Source: Bryobacterales bacterium (GTDB lineage Bacteria; Acidobacteriota; Terriglobia; Bryobacterales; UBA6623). From it: a stretch of 33,592 nucleotides of DNA. Positions 6,754 through 15,991 of the stretch are shown piece after piece. Each line of letters opens with the position of its first letter. Position 1 is the first letter of the stretch. The position numbers and the translations under genes are program-made. Under the pieces are notes generated by a model that was not told the origin of the DNA, made no database searches, and was given only the letters and a program-made list of their open reading frames with translations. The stretch lies in NCBI GenBank assembly GCA_028819215.1, contig JAPPMG010000044.1, positions 1-33,592 of the forward strand, given 5' to 3'.

Positions 6754-8001
6754 ATGTTCGCTCGACCAATTGTCTCGGAACTCGTCAAGCGAATGCGAGA
6801 AGTCCCGAGATCGATCATCTACGTCTCCGGGCCACGGCAGACCGGCAAGACGACCGCCACTCGCCAAGCGCTGGCCAAGGCCGACATACCGTACAGGTAT
6901 TGCTCCGCAGATGCAGACGAACAAGTTGCATTGCTCGGCACCCGACCAAGTCTGGACACGGAAATCGCACCCTCGTCGATGAGGGATGGCTCTTGGATCG
7001 TACAAAACTGGTATCGCAGTCGCATCGACGCCAGAAGGTCGGAACGAGGCTTCGTGCTGGTGCTGGATGAGATCCAGAACATTCCGGACTGGTCGTCAAC
7101 AGTGAAAGGGCTTTGGGATGCGGACCGATTCGAGGACTTGCCCCTGAGGGTCGTGATACTGGGTTCAGCTCACCTACGGCTACAATCCGGCCTTCGGGAG
7201 AGCCTCGCCGGTCGCTTCGAGCCGCTCCGCTTTACCCACTGGTCTCTTGCCGAAATGTCCGAGGCGTTCGGCTTTGACACGGATTCTTACGTGTACTTCG
7301 GCGGTAGCCCCGGGGCGGCGAGATTGGTTCACGACGAGGAACGCTGGCGCCGGTACGTGCTGAGCTCACTGGTGGAGGCAGCCATCGAGAGAGACATCCT
7401 TGCAATGACACGGGTCCGAAAGCCCGCTCTCTTTAGGCAACTGCTTGAGTTGGGATGCGAACTGTCTGGGCAGACTGTCTCATTCACCAAGTTGCTAGGA
7501 CAGATGCAGGATGCCGGCAACACAACGACACTGGCGCGCTATATCGATCTGCTGTCAACGGCCGGCCTGCTGGCTGGCATCGAGAAATACTCCGGAAGCC
7601 GGATACAGATCAAGGCTTCCAGCCCCAAGCTCAACGTGTATAACACTGCATACCTTTCCGCATTCTCGGGTTACAGCTTTGCCGACGCGAAGGCTGATCG
7701 CGCCTTCTGGGGCCGACTGGTCGAAAGCGCGGTCGGAGCGCATCTGCTGAATTCGAATGCGGGCAACACGCGGGTCTACTACTGGCGAGATGGGAACTCG
7801 GAGGTCGATTTCGTGCTCCGCAGTGGAATAAGGCTGGTCGCGATCGAGGTCAAGAGCGGTACTCGCCTACGCAGCACCCGCGGCATGAAGGACTTCGCCA
7901 AGAAGTATTCGCCCCAGGAGAGTGTCGTTGTCGGAGCTGATGGGATTCCTCTGTCCGAATTCCTTTCGGTGCCGACCAGCCACTGGTTCGGGGAAACGTG
8001 A
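6754..8001 (+). CDS. AAA-family ATPase with C-terminal DUF4143 / nuclease-like region
   Basis: A 415-residue ATPase of the AAA_14 plus DUF4143 type. Walker A is GPRQTGKTT (26-34), Walker B is FVLVLDEIQNI (D105, E106), and VVILGSAHLRLQSG is the sensor region, followed by ESLAGRFEPLRFTHWSLAEM and YFGGSPGAARL, all typical of this group. The C-terminal third resembles a PD-(D/E)XK fold: NSEVDFVLRSG supplies D352, and AIEVKSG supplies E365 and K367. Family functions are mostly unknown. The stop codon overlaps the start of the next gene (GTGATGA, 7998-8004), so the two proteins are surely co-translated and probably work together. The promoter with a palindrome lies just upstream. A second, divergent member of the family is at 28272-29480. 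Confidence 0.85.
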   Translation: MFARPIVSELVKRMREVPRSIIYVSGPRQTGKTTATRQALAKADIPYRYCSADADEQVALLGTRPSLDTEIAPSSMRDGSWIVQNWYRSRIDARRSERGFVLVLDEIQNIPDWSSTVKGLWDADRFEDLPLRVVILGSAHLRLQSGLRESLAGRFEPLRFTHWSLAEMSEAFGFDTDSYVYFGGSPGAARLVHDEERWRRYVLSSLVEAAIERDILAMTRVRKPALFRQLLELGCELSGQTVSFTKLLGQMQDAGNTTTLARYIDLLSTAGLLAGIEKYSGSRIQIKASSPKLNVYNTAYLSAFSGYSFADAKADRAFWGRLVESAVGAHLLNSNAGNTRVYYWRDGNSEVDFVLRSGIRLVAIEVKSGTRLRSTRGMKDFAKKYSPQESVVVGADGIPLSEFLSVPTSHWFGET

Positions 8002-11000
8002 TGAAATTCGTCGCGCGGACCTGCAGGGAACTGCTCTCTGATGATTCTGGGACTGTCGGTAAAGCGTTCAGACTGGACGAGTTGCAAGATATCGGGGCCT
8101 TCGTCTTGCTGGGGGCACCCGGCTCCGGGAAAACAACGCTGTTTAGGCAGGAAGCCGAAAGGACGGGTGGCGCCTTCGAATCGGCCCGCAATTTCATAAC
8201 GTTGGTTGACCGTTCGGAATGGCATGGGAGAACGTTGTTCATCGATGCCCTAGACGAGAGGCGGAGCACGTCACCCGATCCCACGCATCCTCTGGACTGC
8301 ATCCGTTCCAAGCTTGACGGTCTCAGACGGCCTAAACGGCCCAAGTTTCGCATCTCGTGTCGTGAAGCCGACTGGCTTGGCGCCAATGATCGGGATCACC
8401 TGAAGCGGGTTTCGCCGGACGGTTCCGTCCGGGTGTTTCGATTGGACGCATTGGATCAAGCCGGCATCTTGGAAATCCTTGCCGAGATCCTCCCAATTGG
8501 AAACCCCGAGGAGTATGTGGAGGAAGCACGCGACCGTCGGGTCAGTTACCTGCTTGAGAACCCACTGACACTGAAGTTGCTCGTGGAAGCCTCCCAATCG
8601 TCTGGGTGGCCGGCATCCACGGCCGAGATGTACGAGCGTGCATGCTCGGTGCTGACGAAAGAGCCAAACGATGAACTCCGCTCGGTGAATCCCAATCAAC
8701 TGTCTAGTGCAGAACTGCTGAAGGTGTCGGGTGAGCTTTGCGCCCTTCAGCTGATGACCGGCAACGACGGCTACTCCGAGGGGCCGGTCGCTGAGGGCGG
8801 ACATTCTATTTCGCTACAGGAGTTTGATCTGGACGCTCGCGGCCCGGCTCGCCAGGCGTTGCACACACGCTTGTTCTCCGGGCCAGATGTCGTGGCGCCG
8901 ATCCATAGGCATATCGCGGAGTTTCTCGCCGGACGCTACTTGGCAGACAGAGCAGGCAAAGGCACTCCCCTTAATCGGCTTCTCGCCCTTGTCACCGGCC
9001 ATGACGGCCATGTAGTGTCGGAGCTGCAAGGGACAACGGCCTGGCTCGCAGCTCATTGCAAAGAGAGCAGGGCGTCGGTGATGGAACGAGATCCTGTCGG
9101 GACTCTCCTCTATGGAGACATCTCCCGGTTTACGCCCGAGGAGAAGGTGCTGCTCGTTCAGACCGTAGCCCGGCATCTGGAACGACACTCGGGATTGCAA
9201 GAGATATTCCACAGATGGAATCCGTGTCTGGCAGATCTGGCAACGCCCGATATGGCCGAGTCGTTCCGAGTCACGCTCCGCGGATCGGAAGAGGACAGCA
9301 CGAGCCTTCGGGCAAAGTTCCTTGTCCTGAGAGCACTGCAGGCAGGCCCGATAGTGCCCACGTTCGCCGATGAAGCGTTGCGGCTTGTGCGGGAGGAGGG
9401 CTGTCACCATCAGGTGAGGAGCGAAGCCTTGGATGCATACATCCGGCAAGCGAAAGGAGCCGAGAATTATTCGGGCGTCTTAGCCGAGCTACTGACGGAC
9501 GTATGGCATGAGAGGATTTCCGATCCAGAAGACGAACTTCTCGGGGAACTCCTGATGAGCCTGTACCCCAAGGCCGTGAATGCAAAGCAGGCTGTTTCGT
9601 ATCTGAAATCGCCGAAGGACCACAGGCTCGGTGGGACATACTGGCGATTCTGGAGCCTGGTCATTGCCGAAGAGACTGACCGGCAACGCATCGCGCAACT
9701 GCTCGACGCCCTTGCGGACAGAACGGAGAGCATACGGCGCGAATTCGAGGGATTCGGATTCGAGCGGCACGGGCCGGTGTTCTTCACGATTCGACATTTG
9801 GCTGCGACACTCATAGCCCGTTACCTAAAGTGTTTCGACAGCCAGGTCGAGCCGCCTCGCCTGTATAGCTGGCTGGAGGCGGTATCCGACAGGGGACTTT
9901 ATCGTTTCGAGCCGAATGAGCGCCAAACCGTGCAGAAATGGCTAGAGGACCATCCGGACATTGTGAGATCGCTCGTTCGCATCGCGGCCGAGAGAAGTGC
10001 GAGCGAAGAAAGGTTCAAGCAGATTGTCGATCGTGCACATGACCTCTTGCTCGACTCGGAGTTTCCGCCAGATCTTGAACGGTGGTGTCTAGACCAGAGC
10101 AAGCTCGCATCCGATGTGGGCGTTTCGGCGGTGTTCAAAGAGACCGCCGAGACGTTACATCGCAGGGGCAGTTCCGGATCGGTTCCGGCAGAGAGGGCAG
10201 AGCGAGTGTCCGAACAGGACAGGAGCCCCAGTCTGACGCTCGAAGAGGTGCTTGCCGATGACAGTCCGGTCGAGTGGCTGAGGCAACTGTCCCTTACTGG
10301 CTCGGCCGATCCGGACAAGATTGCAGAGCAGGAATGGCGAACGCAGACGCGAGAGAATTTTCGGCTTATCGCCGAGAATCGGAGCAAGCCGGCATTCCTA
10401 GAGTGGCTGGCCGAAGTGTATTTCGGCAACGACTACACCGCCGAGGGTGCCAACCCCAGGGAGAGGCTGCTTGCCCGACTCCAACACGAGACTCTGGTTG
10501 AGGTGGCGGTCGCGGGCTTGAGGGGAACGCTCACTCGCAACGACACTCCCACATACAAGGAGGTGCTGAAGCTTCATGGCCAAGGCCAGTGGTATCGCCT
10601 AGCCTTGCCCTTCTTGGCCGGGATGGAGGAAACCGACCGGGGCTCCAGCAGTGCCGTCAACACCCTCGGCACATCGCGGCTCCGCCTCGCAGTTGCGTTT
10701 CACTACACGAAACGGCGACAGCACCCGGCCCCATACGAGTCGGGAACGGGAGGGGACGGGGAGGGCAAGGGGCCGCGGTGGTACATGGAACTGCTCGACT
10801 CCGAGCCGGACCTGGTTGCGGATGTGCTGGTTGGAACCGTACGGGCGGAGGTCCGGAAAGGCTTGGTGCTGTACGACGAGCTCTGGAAGCTCTTGCGGGA
10901 GGAAAGCTATTCGAGCATCGTGCGCCGCGCCTCACTGCCCCTGCTGAAACTCATTCCGGTCCGATGCACGGCAGCGCAGCTCGACGGACTTGAACTGGTC

Positions 11001-12107
11001 CTGAAGGCGGCGTTGCGTCACTGTGACGAGAAGGAACTAAAGGCGCTGATCGAGGAGAAGCTCGCGCGAGAGAGCATGACAGTCGGCCAGCGGGTGTATT
11101 GGCTTGCGGCCGGTCTCTTCCTCGCCCCAGCCGAGTATCGGAGGCGTCTCGAAGACTATGTCTCGTTTGACGAGGAGCGGATCGCGCATCTCGCGAAGTT
11201 CGTGGCGGGAGATCTGTTCGATTCGGATTGGCGGCTTCCGGTCGAGTCGCTTGACGCACGGTCTTGCGAGGCAATCATCGCGCGTGTCGGTCGACTCCAC
11301 AGACCACTCAGCGTAGACACCCAAGCACTGAGGGAATCGGAATTCGCGCAAGCCCTCGTCGAACGACTCGGCAGCGACCCGAGTGCAGAGGCGACACGGG
11401 CCCTTCAGCGGCTCCTAGAGATGCCGGAGCTCGAGGCCTGGCGCGCCCCTCTTCAGCACTTCCGGGGACGGCAAGCGGTGGTGCGCCGGAACGCCTCCTT
11501 TACGTGCCCTTCCATCGAGGCCGTCCGTCAGACGCTCGCCAACAGCCGGCCCGCGAATGCTGCAGATCTCTCAGCCTTGGCGACCGACCGGCTCGAAAGG
11601 CTAGCGCGGGAGATACGCGATGGCAATGCCTCACTCTGGCGGCAGTTCTGGAACGAAGCCAAGGGCGACTCCCCGATGACTCCGAGGTATGAGGAACTCT
11701 GTCGGAATCTATTGCTCGAGCTGCTAAGGGCTGGCAACCCGGCGGGGCTTGGCGTGGAGTGGCAGCCGGAAGGGCGCTATGCCGACGACAAGCGGGCGGA
11801 CATACGAGTTTCGTCCGGTGGGTTCAACGTCCCTGTTGAGATCAAGAGGAGCATGCACCGCGAGCTTTGGACGGCTGTTTCGAAACAGCTGGTGACGAAT
11901 TACACACGGGACCCAGCGGCGGAGGGCTACGGGGTGTACGCGGTGCTTTGGTTCGGTGTGCAACAGAGCATGGCGACGCCTCCGAAAGGGACCCGCCCCC
12001 GGAGCGCTTGCGAACTGCGAGGGATGCTTCGACAGGGATTGGGCCACGACGAACGGATGAAGATATCGATCGTGGTGTTCGATGTCGAGCAGTCCAGCAC
12101 GGACTAG
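7998..12107 (+). CDS. Large NACHT/STAND-like NTPase with C-terminal PD-(D/E)XK nuclease-like domain
   Basis: A 1369-residue protein. Numbering is from the GTG at 7998; an ATG at 8001, 6 nt after GGGGA, is an equally good start. The N-terminal P-loop domain has Walker A GAPGSGKTT (39-47) and the NACHT-style Walker B LFIDALDE (80-87). It also has FRISCREADWL (sensor), LLENPLTLKLLVEA, and IHRHIAEFLAGRYL (about 302-315), the closing motif seen in NACHT NTPases. About 900 residues of helical, Leu/Glu/Arg-rich sequence follow, like a solenoid sensor. The end resembles a restriction-endonuclease fold: KRADIRV (D1268), VPVEIKRS (E1281, K1283), then WTAVSKQL and GVYAVLWFG. A single chain thus joins an NTPase switch, a sensor-like middle and a nuclease-like effector, as in anti-phage STAND proteins. 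The defence role is inferred. It overlaps the preceding ATPase gene by 4 nt. Confidence 0.8.
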   Translation: MMKFVARTCRELLSDDSGTVGKAFRLDELQDIGAFVLLGAPGSGKTTLFRQEAERTGGAFESARNFITLVDRSEWHGRTLFIDALDERRSTSPDPTHPLDCIRSKLDGLRRPKRPKFRISCREADWLGANDRDHLKRVSPDGSVRVFRLDALDQAGILEILAEILPIGNPEEYVEEARDRRVSYLLENPLTLKLLVEASQSSGWPASTAEMYERACSVLTKEPNDELRSVNPNQLSSAELLKVSGELCALQLMTGNDGYSEGPVAEGGHSISLQEFDLDARGPARQALHTRLFSGPDVVAPIHRHIAEFLAGRYLADRAGKGTPLNRLLALVTGHDGHVVSELQGTTAWLAAHCKESRASVMERDPVGTLLYGDISRFTPEEKVLLVQTVARHLERHSGLQEIFHRWNPCLADLATPDMAESFRVTLRGSEEDSTSLRAKFLVLRALQAGPIVPTFADEALRLVREEGCHHQVRSEALDAYIRQAKGAENYSGVLAELLTDVWHERISDPEDELLGELLMSLYPKAVNAKQAVSYLKSPKDHRLGGTYWRFWSLVIAEETDRQRIAQLLDALADRTESIRREFEGFGFERHGPVFFTIRHLAATLIARYLKCFDSQVEPPRLYSWLEAVSDRGLYRFEPNERQTVQKWLEDHPDIVRSLVRIAAERSASEERFKQIVDRAHDLLLDSEFPPDLERWCLDQSKLASDVGVSAVFKETAETLHRRGSSGSVPAERAERVSEQDRSPSLTLEEVLADDSPVEWLRQLSLTGSADPDKIAEQEWRTQTRENFRLIAENRSKPAFLEWLAEVYFGNDYTAEGANPRERLLARLQHETLVEVAVAGLRGTLTRNDTPTYKEVLKLHGQGQWYRLALPFLAGMEETDRGSSSAVNTLGTSRLRLAVAFHYTKRRQHPAPYESGTGGDGEGKGPRWYMELLDSEPDLVADVLVGTVRAEVRKGLVLYDELWKLLREESYSSIVRRASLPLLKLIPVRCTAAQLDGLELVLKAALRHCDEKELKALIEEKLARESMTVGQRVYWLAAGLFLAPAEYRRRLEDYVSFDEERIAHLAKFVAGDLFDSDWRLPVESLDARSCEAIIARVGRLHRPLSVDTQALRESEFAQALVERLGSDPSAEATRALQRLLEMPELEAWRAPLQHFRGRQAVVRRNASFTCPSIEAVRQTLANSRPANAADLSALATDRLERLAREIRDGNASLWRQFWNEAKGDSPMTPRYEELCRNLLLELLRAGNPAGLGVEWQPEGRYADDKRADIRVSSGGFNVPVEIKRSMHRELWTAVSKQLVTNYTRDPAAEGYGVYAVLWFGVQQSMATPPKGTRPRSACELRGMLRQGLGHDERMKISIVVFDVEQSSTD

Positions 12108-12144
12108 GCCAGTGCTTGGAGGGGATCGGGCCGTCGCCCAGCCA

Positions 12145-12163
12145 TGGGGTGCGTGATACCCCA
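12145..12163. other. Small hairpin between convergent genes
   Basis: TGGGGT (12145-12150) and ACCCCA (12158-12163) can form a 6-bp stem with a 7-nt loop, between the convergent ends of the NACHT-like gene and the two-component gene. There is no U-run on either strand, so it is at best a weak terminator. Confidence 0.25.
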
Positions 12164-12299
12164 CGGCAAGGGTTGTCCTGCCTGCCGAACAAGCAACGCT
12201 GCCTGCCTCCCGCGCTGAGCTGGGCGATGGCGGTCGCGCTCACCGCTCCTGGCGTGGTTCCCCGCGCGGCTAGGGCGTGCCGCCGCCGGGCGACGGAGC

Positions 12300-14636
12300 T
12301 TACGGGAGGGGCATGCGGTAGCCCACGCCGCGCACGTTGAACAGGTAGGCCGGGTTCGTTGCGCTGTCGCCGAGCTTGCGGCGCAGATTCCGCACAAAGA
12401 TGCGCACCAGGTTTGCATCGGGATTCTGGTGCTTGGACCAGATCCGGCGCAGCAGGGTCTCGTAGGTCACCACCCCGCCCGCGTGGAGCGAGAGCACCCG
12501 CAGCAGCTCGAATTCGGTGGCGGTGAGGTCGACGGTCTCCCCGCGGACCGTCACCCGGTGCCGCTCGAAGTCGATGGCGAGGTCTCCCACCACGAATGGT
12601 TGTGGCTCGGCGTGCCTCCGCACCGCCGCCCGGATCCGCGCGACCAGCTCCGTCGGCGAGAAGGGCTTGACGATGTAGTCGGCCGCGCCGGACTCGAGCG
12701 CCCGCGCGACGGTCTCGTCGCGGCCGTAAACGGAGATGAAGATGACCGGCTGGTCGGAGAGCTCGGGAACCTGCCGCATCAGCTCGATGCCGTCGCTGCC
12801 CGGAAGCAGCAGGTCGAGCAGGACCAGCTGCGGCCTCTCGCTCCGAATGAGGTGCGCGAGTTTGTCCGAGTCGCCCGTCACGAGTGGGGCATAGCCGGCC
12901 CGCGAGAGTTCCTCGCGGACGAAGCGCAGCGTCTGCGGGTCGTCGTCGACCACGAGGATGCGCGGCGGCTCGTCCCGGCCTGCGGCCTCTGGCGAGGGGG
13001 TGTCGGTCCGGACGGTTGCCGTGCCGCCGGAATCGGCGGCCGCCGGGATCGTGAAGGTGAATGTCGTGCCGCGGCCGGGGCCCGCGCTGTCGGCCCGGAT
13101 GCGGCCTCCGTGCGCCTCCACCAGCCCCTTGCAGATCGCGAGCCCCAGGCCGTGACCGGCCGTGGCCCCTTCCTCGCCGCCAGCGTGCTTGCGAAACAGC
13201 TGCTGCAGCTGTTCCGGTGCCACTCCCGGCCCCTCGTCGGAGACCGAGACTGCAACATGCGCTTGCTCGCGCGCCGCGCCGACGCGGATCGGCGACGACT
13301 CCGGAGCGTGCCGCGCGGCGTTGGAGATGAGGTTGCCGAGAACCTGCACGACACGCCGGCGGTCCGCCATCACCCGGGGCAATCCGGCCGGCAGATCCAC
13401 GAGGATGGCGTGCCGGCCGCCACCGCTCACGAAGGTGCTGCGCGCCGGCTCCACAAGCTCGGCCACCTCAGTGGGCTCGGGTAGCACCGTCAGCGTGCCG
13501 GCCTCGATGCGCCCCGCATCGAGCAGGTCGCTGATCAGGCCACGCATGTGAGTGACCCGCTCGACAATGATGCGGAAGAACTCCCGCCGCTCGGCGGGAT
13601 CGAGCGCGTCGCCCTCCTCCAGCAGGGTCGCCGCCGAGCCCTTGATGGAGGTGAGCGGCTCGCGCAATTCGTGACTCACCAGGCTCAAGAACTCGGTCCG
13701 CTGGCGCTCGATCTCGTCCAGCGGCGCCAGGTCCTGCATGGTGACCACCACCGAGTCGATCTCCCCGTCTGGGGACTGGATTGGGGTCGCGTTGATCAGC
13801 GTGCGGACGCTGCGTCCGTCCGGGACCGCCAGCTCGATCTCCTCGGCCCGCACCGTCTCGCCGCTGTCGAGCTTGTGCGCGATCGGGAACTCGCCCAAGG
13901 GGATCTCCCGGCCGTCTGCGCGCCGGCACGCGATCACCTCCAGCAACTGCTCGGCCGAGCGGCCCGGCACGCGCAGGCCTTCCACGATCCGCCGCGCCGC
14001 GCGGTTCATCGTCAGCGGCCGGCCGCTGCCCGCATCGAAGACCACGACGCCGACCGGCGAGGTCTCGACCAAGGCCTCCACGCGGGCTCTAGCCTGCCGC
14101 TCGCTGCGATGGGCGCGGGCATTTGCAACCGCCGTCGCAGCCTGGGAAGCGAACAGCATCAGCACTTCCTCGTCCTCGGCGGTGAAGGACTCGCCGCCCG
14201 CCTTCTCGCCGAGGAAGAAGTTGCCCAGGTGCACGCCACGGTGGCGCAGTGGCGCGGCTTGGAAGGTCCGCGCGAAAACCGCGGTCGGTTCGAGGCCGAG
14301 CGAGCGCACGTAGCTAGACAGGTCCGCGACCCGGATCGGCCCGGGCAGGTCGCGCAGGTGCTCGAACAGGCGGGCCTTATCGGGCAAGGCCAACGCTTCC
14401 CGCCGTTCCTCCTCGGTGAATCCCGAGTACACCGAGCCCTGGTGCTCGCCGGCCTCGTCGATGGTGGTGATGATGCCGTAGCGCGCGCCGGTCAGCGCGC
14501 GGGCGCTCTCCACCGCCTCGCCGAGCACGGTGTCGAGGTCGAGGCTGGCGCTGATCCGCAGGATGGCCGCGTTGAGGGTGGGGGTGCCCCCGCGCAATGC
14601 CGCGTTCTCCCGCTTCGCCTCGTCCGACTGCTTCAT
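12300..14636 (-). CDS. Single-chain two-component protein: GAF-PAS-HisKA-HATPase-REC-winged helix
   Basis: A 778-residue sensor kinase fused to its own response regulator and DNA-binding domain. Order: GAF (about 25-175); PAS (about 185-305); HisKA with SLVSHELREPLTS, phospho-acceptor H322; HATPase with the N box around N435/N439, DEGPG (467-471) and GHGLGL (495-500); receiver PRILVVDDD, phospho-acceptor D608 in VLLDLLLP and K657 in IVKPF; C-terminal OmpR/PhoB winged helix (about 682-778, TATEFELLRVLSLHAGGVV and VRIFVRNLRRKLG ending GVGYRMPLP). There is no transmembrane segment, so it senses a cytoplasmic signal, probably through GAF or PAS. Phosphorelay from H322 to D608 could control a promoter directly. 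The ATG at 14636 has a strong GGGGAGGA upstream. It is transcribed towards the NACHT operon. Confidence 0.92.
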   Translation of the reverse strand: MKQSDEAKRENAALRGGTPTLNAAILRISASLDLDTVLGEAVESARALTGARYGIITTIDEAGEHQGSVYSGFTEEERREALALPDKARLFEHLRDLPGPIRVADLSSYVRSLGLEPTAVFARTFQAAPLRHRGVHLGNFFLGEKAGGESFTAEDEEVLMLFASQAATAVANARAHRSERQARARVEALVETSPVGVVVFDAGSGRPLTMNRAARRIVEGLRVPGRSAEQLLEVIACRRADGREIPLGEFPIAHKLDSGETVRAEEIELAVPDGRSVRTLINATPIQSPDGEIDSVVVTMQDLAPLDEIERQRTEFLSLVSHELREPLTSIKGSAATLLEEGDALDPAERREFFRIIVERVTHMRGLISDLLDAGRIEAGTLTVLPEPTEVAELVEPARSTFVSGGGRHAILVDLPAGLPRVMADRRRVVQVLGNLISNAARHAPESSPIRVGAAREQAHVAVSVSDEGPGVAPEQLQQLFRKHAGGEEGATAGHGLGLAICKGLVEAHGGRIRADSAGPGRGTTFTFTIPAAADSGGTATVRTDTPSPEAAGRDEPPRILVVDDDPQTLRFVREELSRAGYAPLVTGDSDKLAHLIRSERPQLVLLDLLLPGSDGIELMRQVPELSDQPVIFISVYGRDETVARALESGAADYIVKPFSPTELVARIRAAVRRHAEPQPFVVGDLAIDFERHRVTVRGETVDLTATEFELLRVLSLHAGGVVTYETLLRRIWSKHQNPDANLVRIFVRNLRRKLGDSATNPAYLFNVRGVGYRMPLP

Positions 14637-15076
14637 GGATTCCTCCCCTACCGGGCCGGCTTGGTTCTAGGTGCGCCGCAGAACCGACGACATGCCAGGC
14701 CAAACATCTTTACTCATTATAGACAAAATTTATGAAAACAATACTATCTACATATTCTTATACGTAATAAATTAATACAAGCTTGCTATTAGATCAGTGT
14801 CAATGGCTATTGCTGCGGACGGATGCATTGGCTGCTAGCGGTCGCAGGCGGAGGGCTCCAGGGTCGCGCTCGCCCGCGAACCGAAGATGGCAGTAGGAAG
14901 CCTAGGCGACGCCTGCGGATCCTTAATGAGCAGACCTAGATTCTTTCTCGCAACCTTGGCGGCACGATTCTCTACGTTCGTTCTCTTTGCGGAGCCAAGC
15001 TTGGCCAACAACTACCAAGTCGTGGTCAGACTCGGCAGCTCGGGGGCATCTGTCACGATCACGCGGGTACTTGGAA
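14637..15076. other. Intergenic with the two-component gene's AT-rich promoter region
   Basis: On the minus strand a TATAAT -10 (ATTATA on +, 14716-14721) lies 80 bases before the two-component start, in an AT-rich stretch (14700-14800). I see no good -35. On the plus strand a frame from the ATG at 14926 opens with a signal-peptide-like stretch (RFFLATLAARFSTFVLFAEP) and runs into the 3' end of abiEii. It has no recognisable domain and is probably chance. Confidence 0.45.
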
Positions 15077-15991
15077 TCACCGAAACAAGCTCTCGAGAGC
15101 GTCCCTCTGCGCCATATGCTTCTCCGGATTGGCTTGCTTGAGCTTTTCCAGATTGACTAACTTCCACCGAATCGCCGGCAGACCAACAGCGTCAGGTAAC
15201 CCGATCAATCCGAAGTCGGGATCGGCATCGTGAAGGGAAAGAAGGAAGTTCGCTACGTTGCCCTTCAACCGTGATCTAATGTCGGCGTGTAAACGTCGGC
15301 GCGTACCGGCGAGCTCATGCGTAGGTACGGCCTCCCGCGTCATCCCGAGAAATTCTGCGCCGTACAAATCTTCTCGGAGCGGAGTCGAGGGTGCCAATAG
15401 CTCGTGCATTGGTCGGCCCGAACTCGCCACGTAGACCATGAACACACGGAAGAGGTCATCGGTCAGGCCTTCATTCTCATACAAGAGCTTCACATCGAAG
15501 AGGTCGCGGGGGTGCTGACGATCGAGTGCGGCATGGAGCTTACCGCCGTACAGATCTTCGAAGGCTAGGACGTTCATTTCGACAAAGCCGAATCGCTCCG
15601 TCACCTCCTCAGACGCCACCATCGGTTTCGCCGGATACACCGCCCCTCGCGTGACTGGCGACGTCTCAATCTTGATCTGCGCTTGACCATCTCTCACCAA
15701 GATTCGTGTGTCGTTGGTCCCGCCACCCGCAATGCGCTGCACCCTGACCCGTGGGTTGCGAACAGTGATTGCCCGCGCGATGCGGTCAAGCGAACCGTCA
15801 ATGTCGTCGAGCGACGATTCGCGGTCTGCCACCGGCAGGTAGGTGAGGTCGATATCGACCGAAAGCCTTGGCATGTCCCGGTAGAACAGGTTGATTGCCG
15901 TGCCGCCCTTGAGCGCGAACATGGGCTCCCTCGCGATGTCCGGCAGCACGCTCAGCAACAGTCGAACTTGTGTCACGTACTGCTCAAGCAT
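15077..15991 (-). CDS. abiEii: AbiEii-type nucleotidyltransferase toxin
   Basis: A 304-residue toxin of the AbiEii/AbiGii family, the nucleotidyltransferase half of a type IV toxin-antitoxin and abortive-infection system. Motifs fit the family: MFALKGGTAINLFYRDMPRLSVDIDLTYL, with the GG(S/T) and D-x-D metal site; IKIETSP, with a further acidic residue; and NVLAFEDLYGGKLHAALDRQHPRDLFDVKLL, including the conserved Lys and Asp. I start it at ATG 15991, which leaves an 8-nt overlap with the antitoxin gene upstream. The longer frame to 16105 lies within abiEi and adds only Arg/Cys-rich sequence. Known AbiEii proteins modify tRNA or use GTP. The exact substrate here is unknown. Confidence 0.88.
   Translation of the reverse strand: MLEQYVTQVRLLLSVLPDIAREPMFALKGGTAINLFYRDMPRLSVDIDLTYLPVADRESSLDDIDGSLDRIARAITVRNPRVRVQRIAGGGTNDTRILVRDGQAQIKIETSPVTRGAVYPAKPMVASEEVTERFGFVEMNVLAFEDLYGGKLHAALDRQHPRDLFDVKLLYENEGLTDDLFRVFMVYVASSGRPMHELLAPSTPLREDLYGAEFLGMTREAVPTHELAGTRRRLHADIRSRLKGNVANFLLSLHDADPDFGLIGLPDAVGLPAIRWKLVNLEKLKQANPEKHMAQRDALESLFR

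Noticed and set aside
12145..12163. Rho-independent terminator
   Set aside because: The hairpin has no U-run on either strand; kept only as a weak hairpin.
13548..14735. A 395-codon open frame on the plus strand
   Set aside because: It is the antisense shadow of the two-component gene, whose domains are unmistakable on the minus strand; the plus reading has no motif.
14926..15141. A frame with a signal-peptide-like opening
   Set aside because: It runs antisense into abiEii, is short, and has no domain after the hydrophobic stretch.
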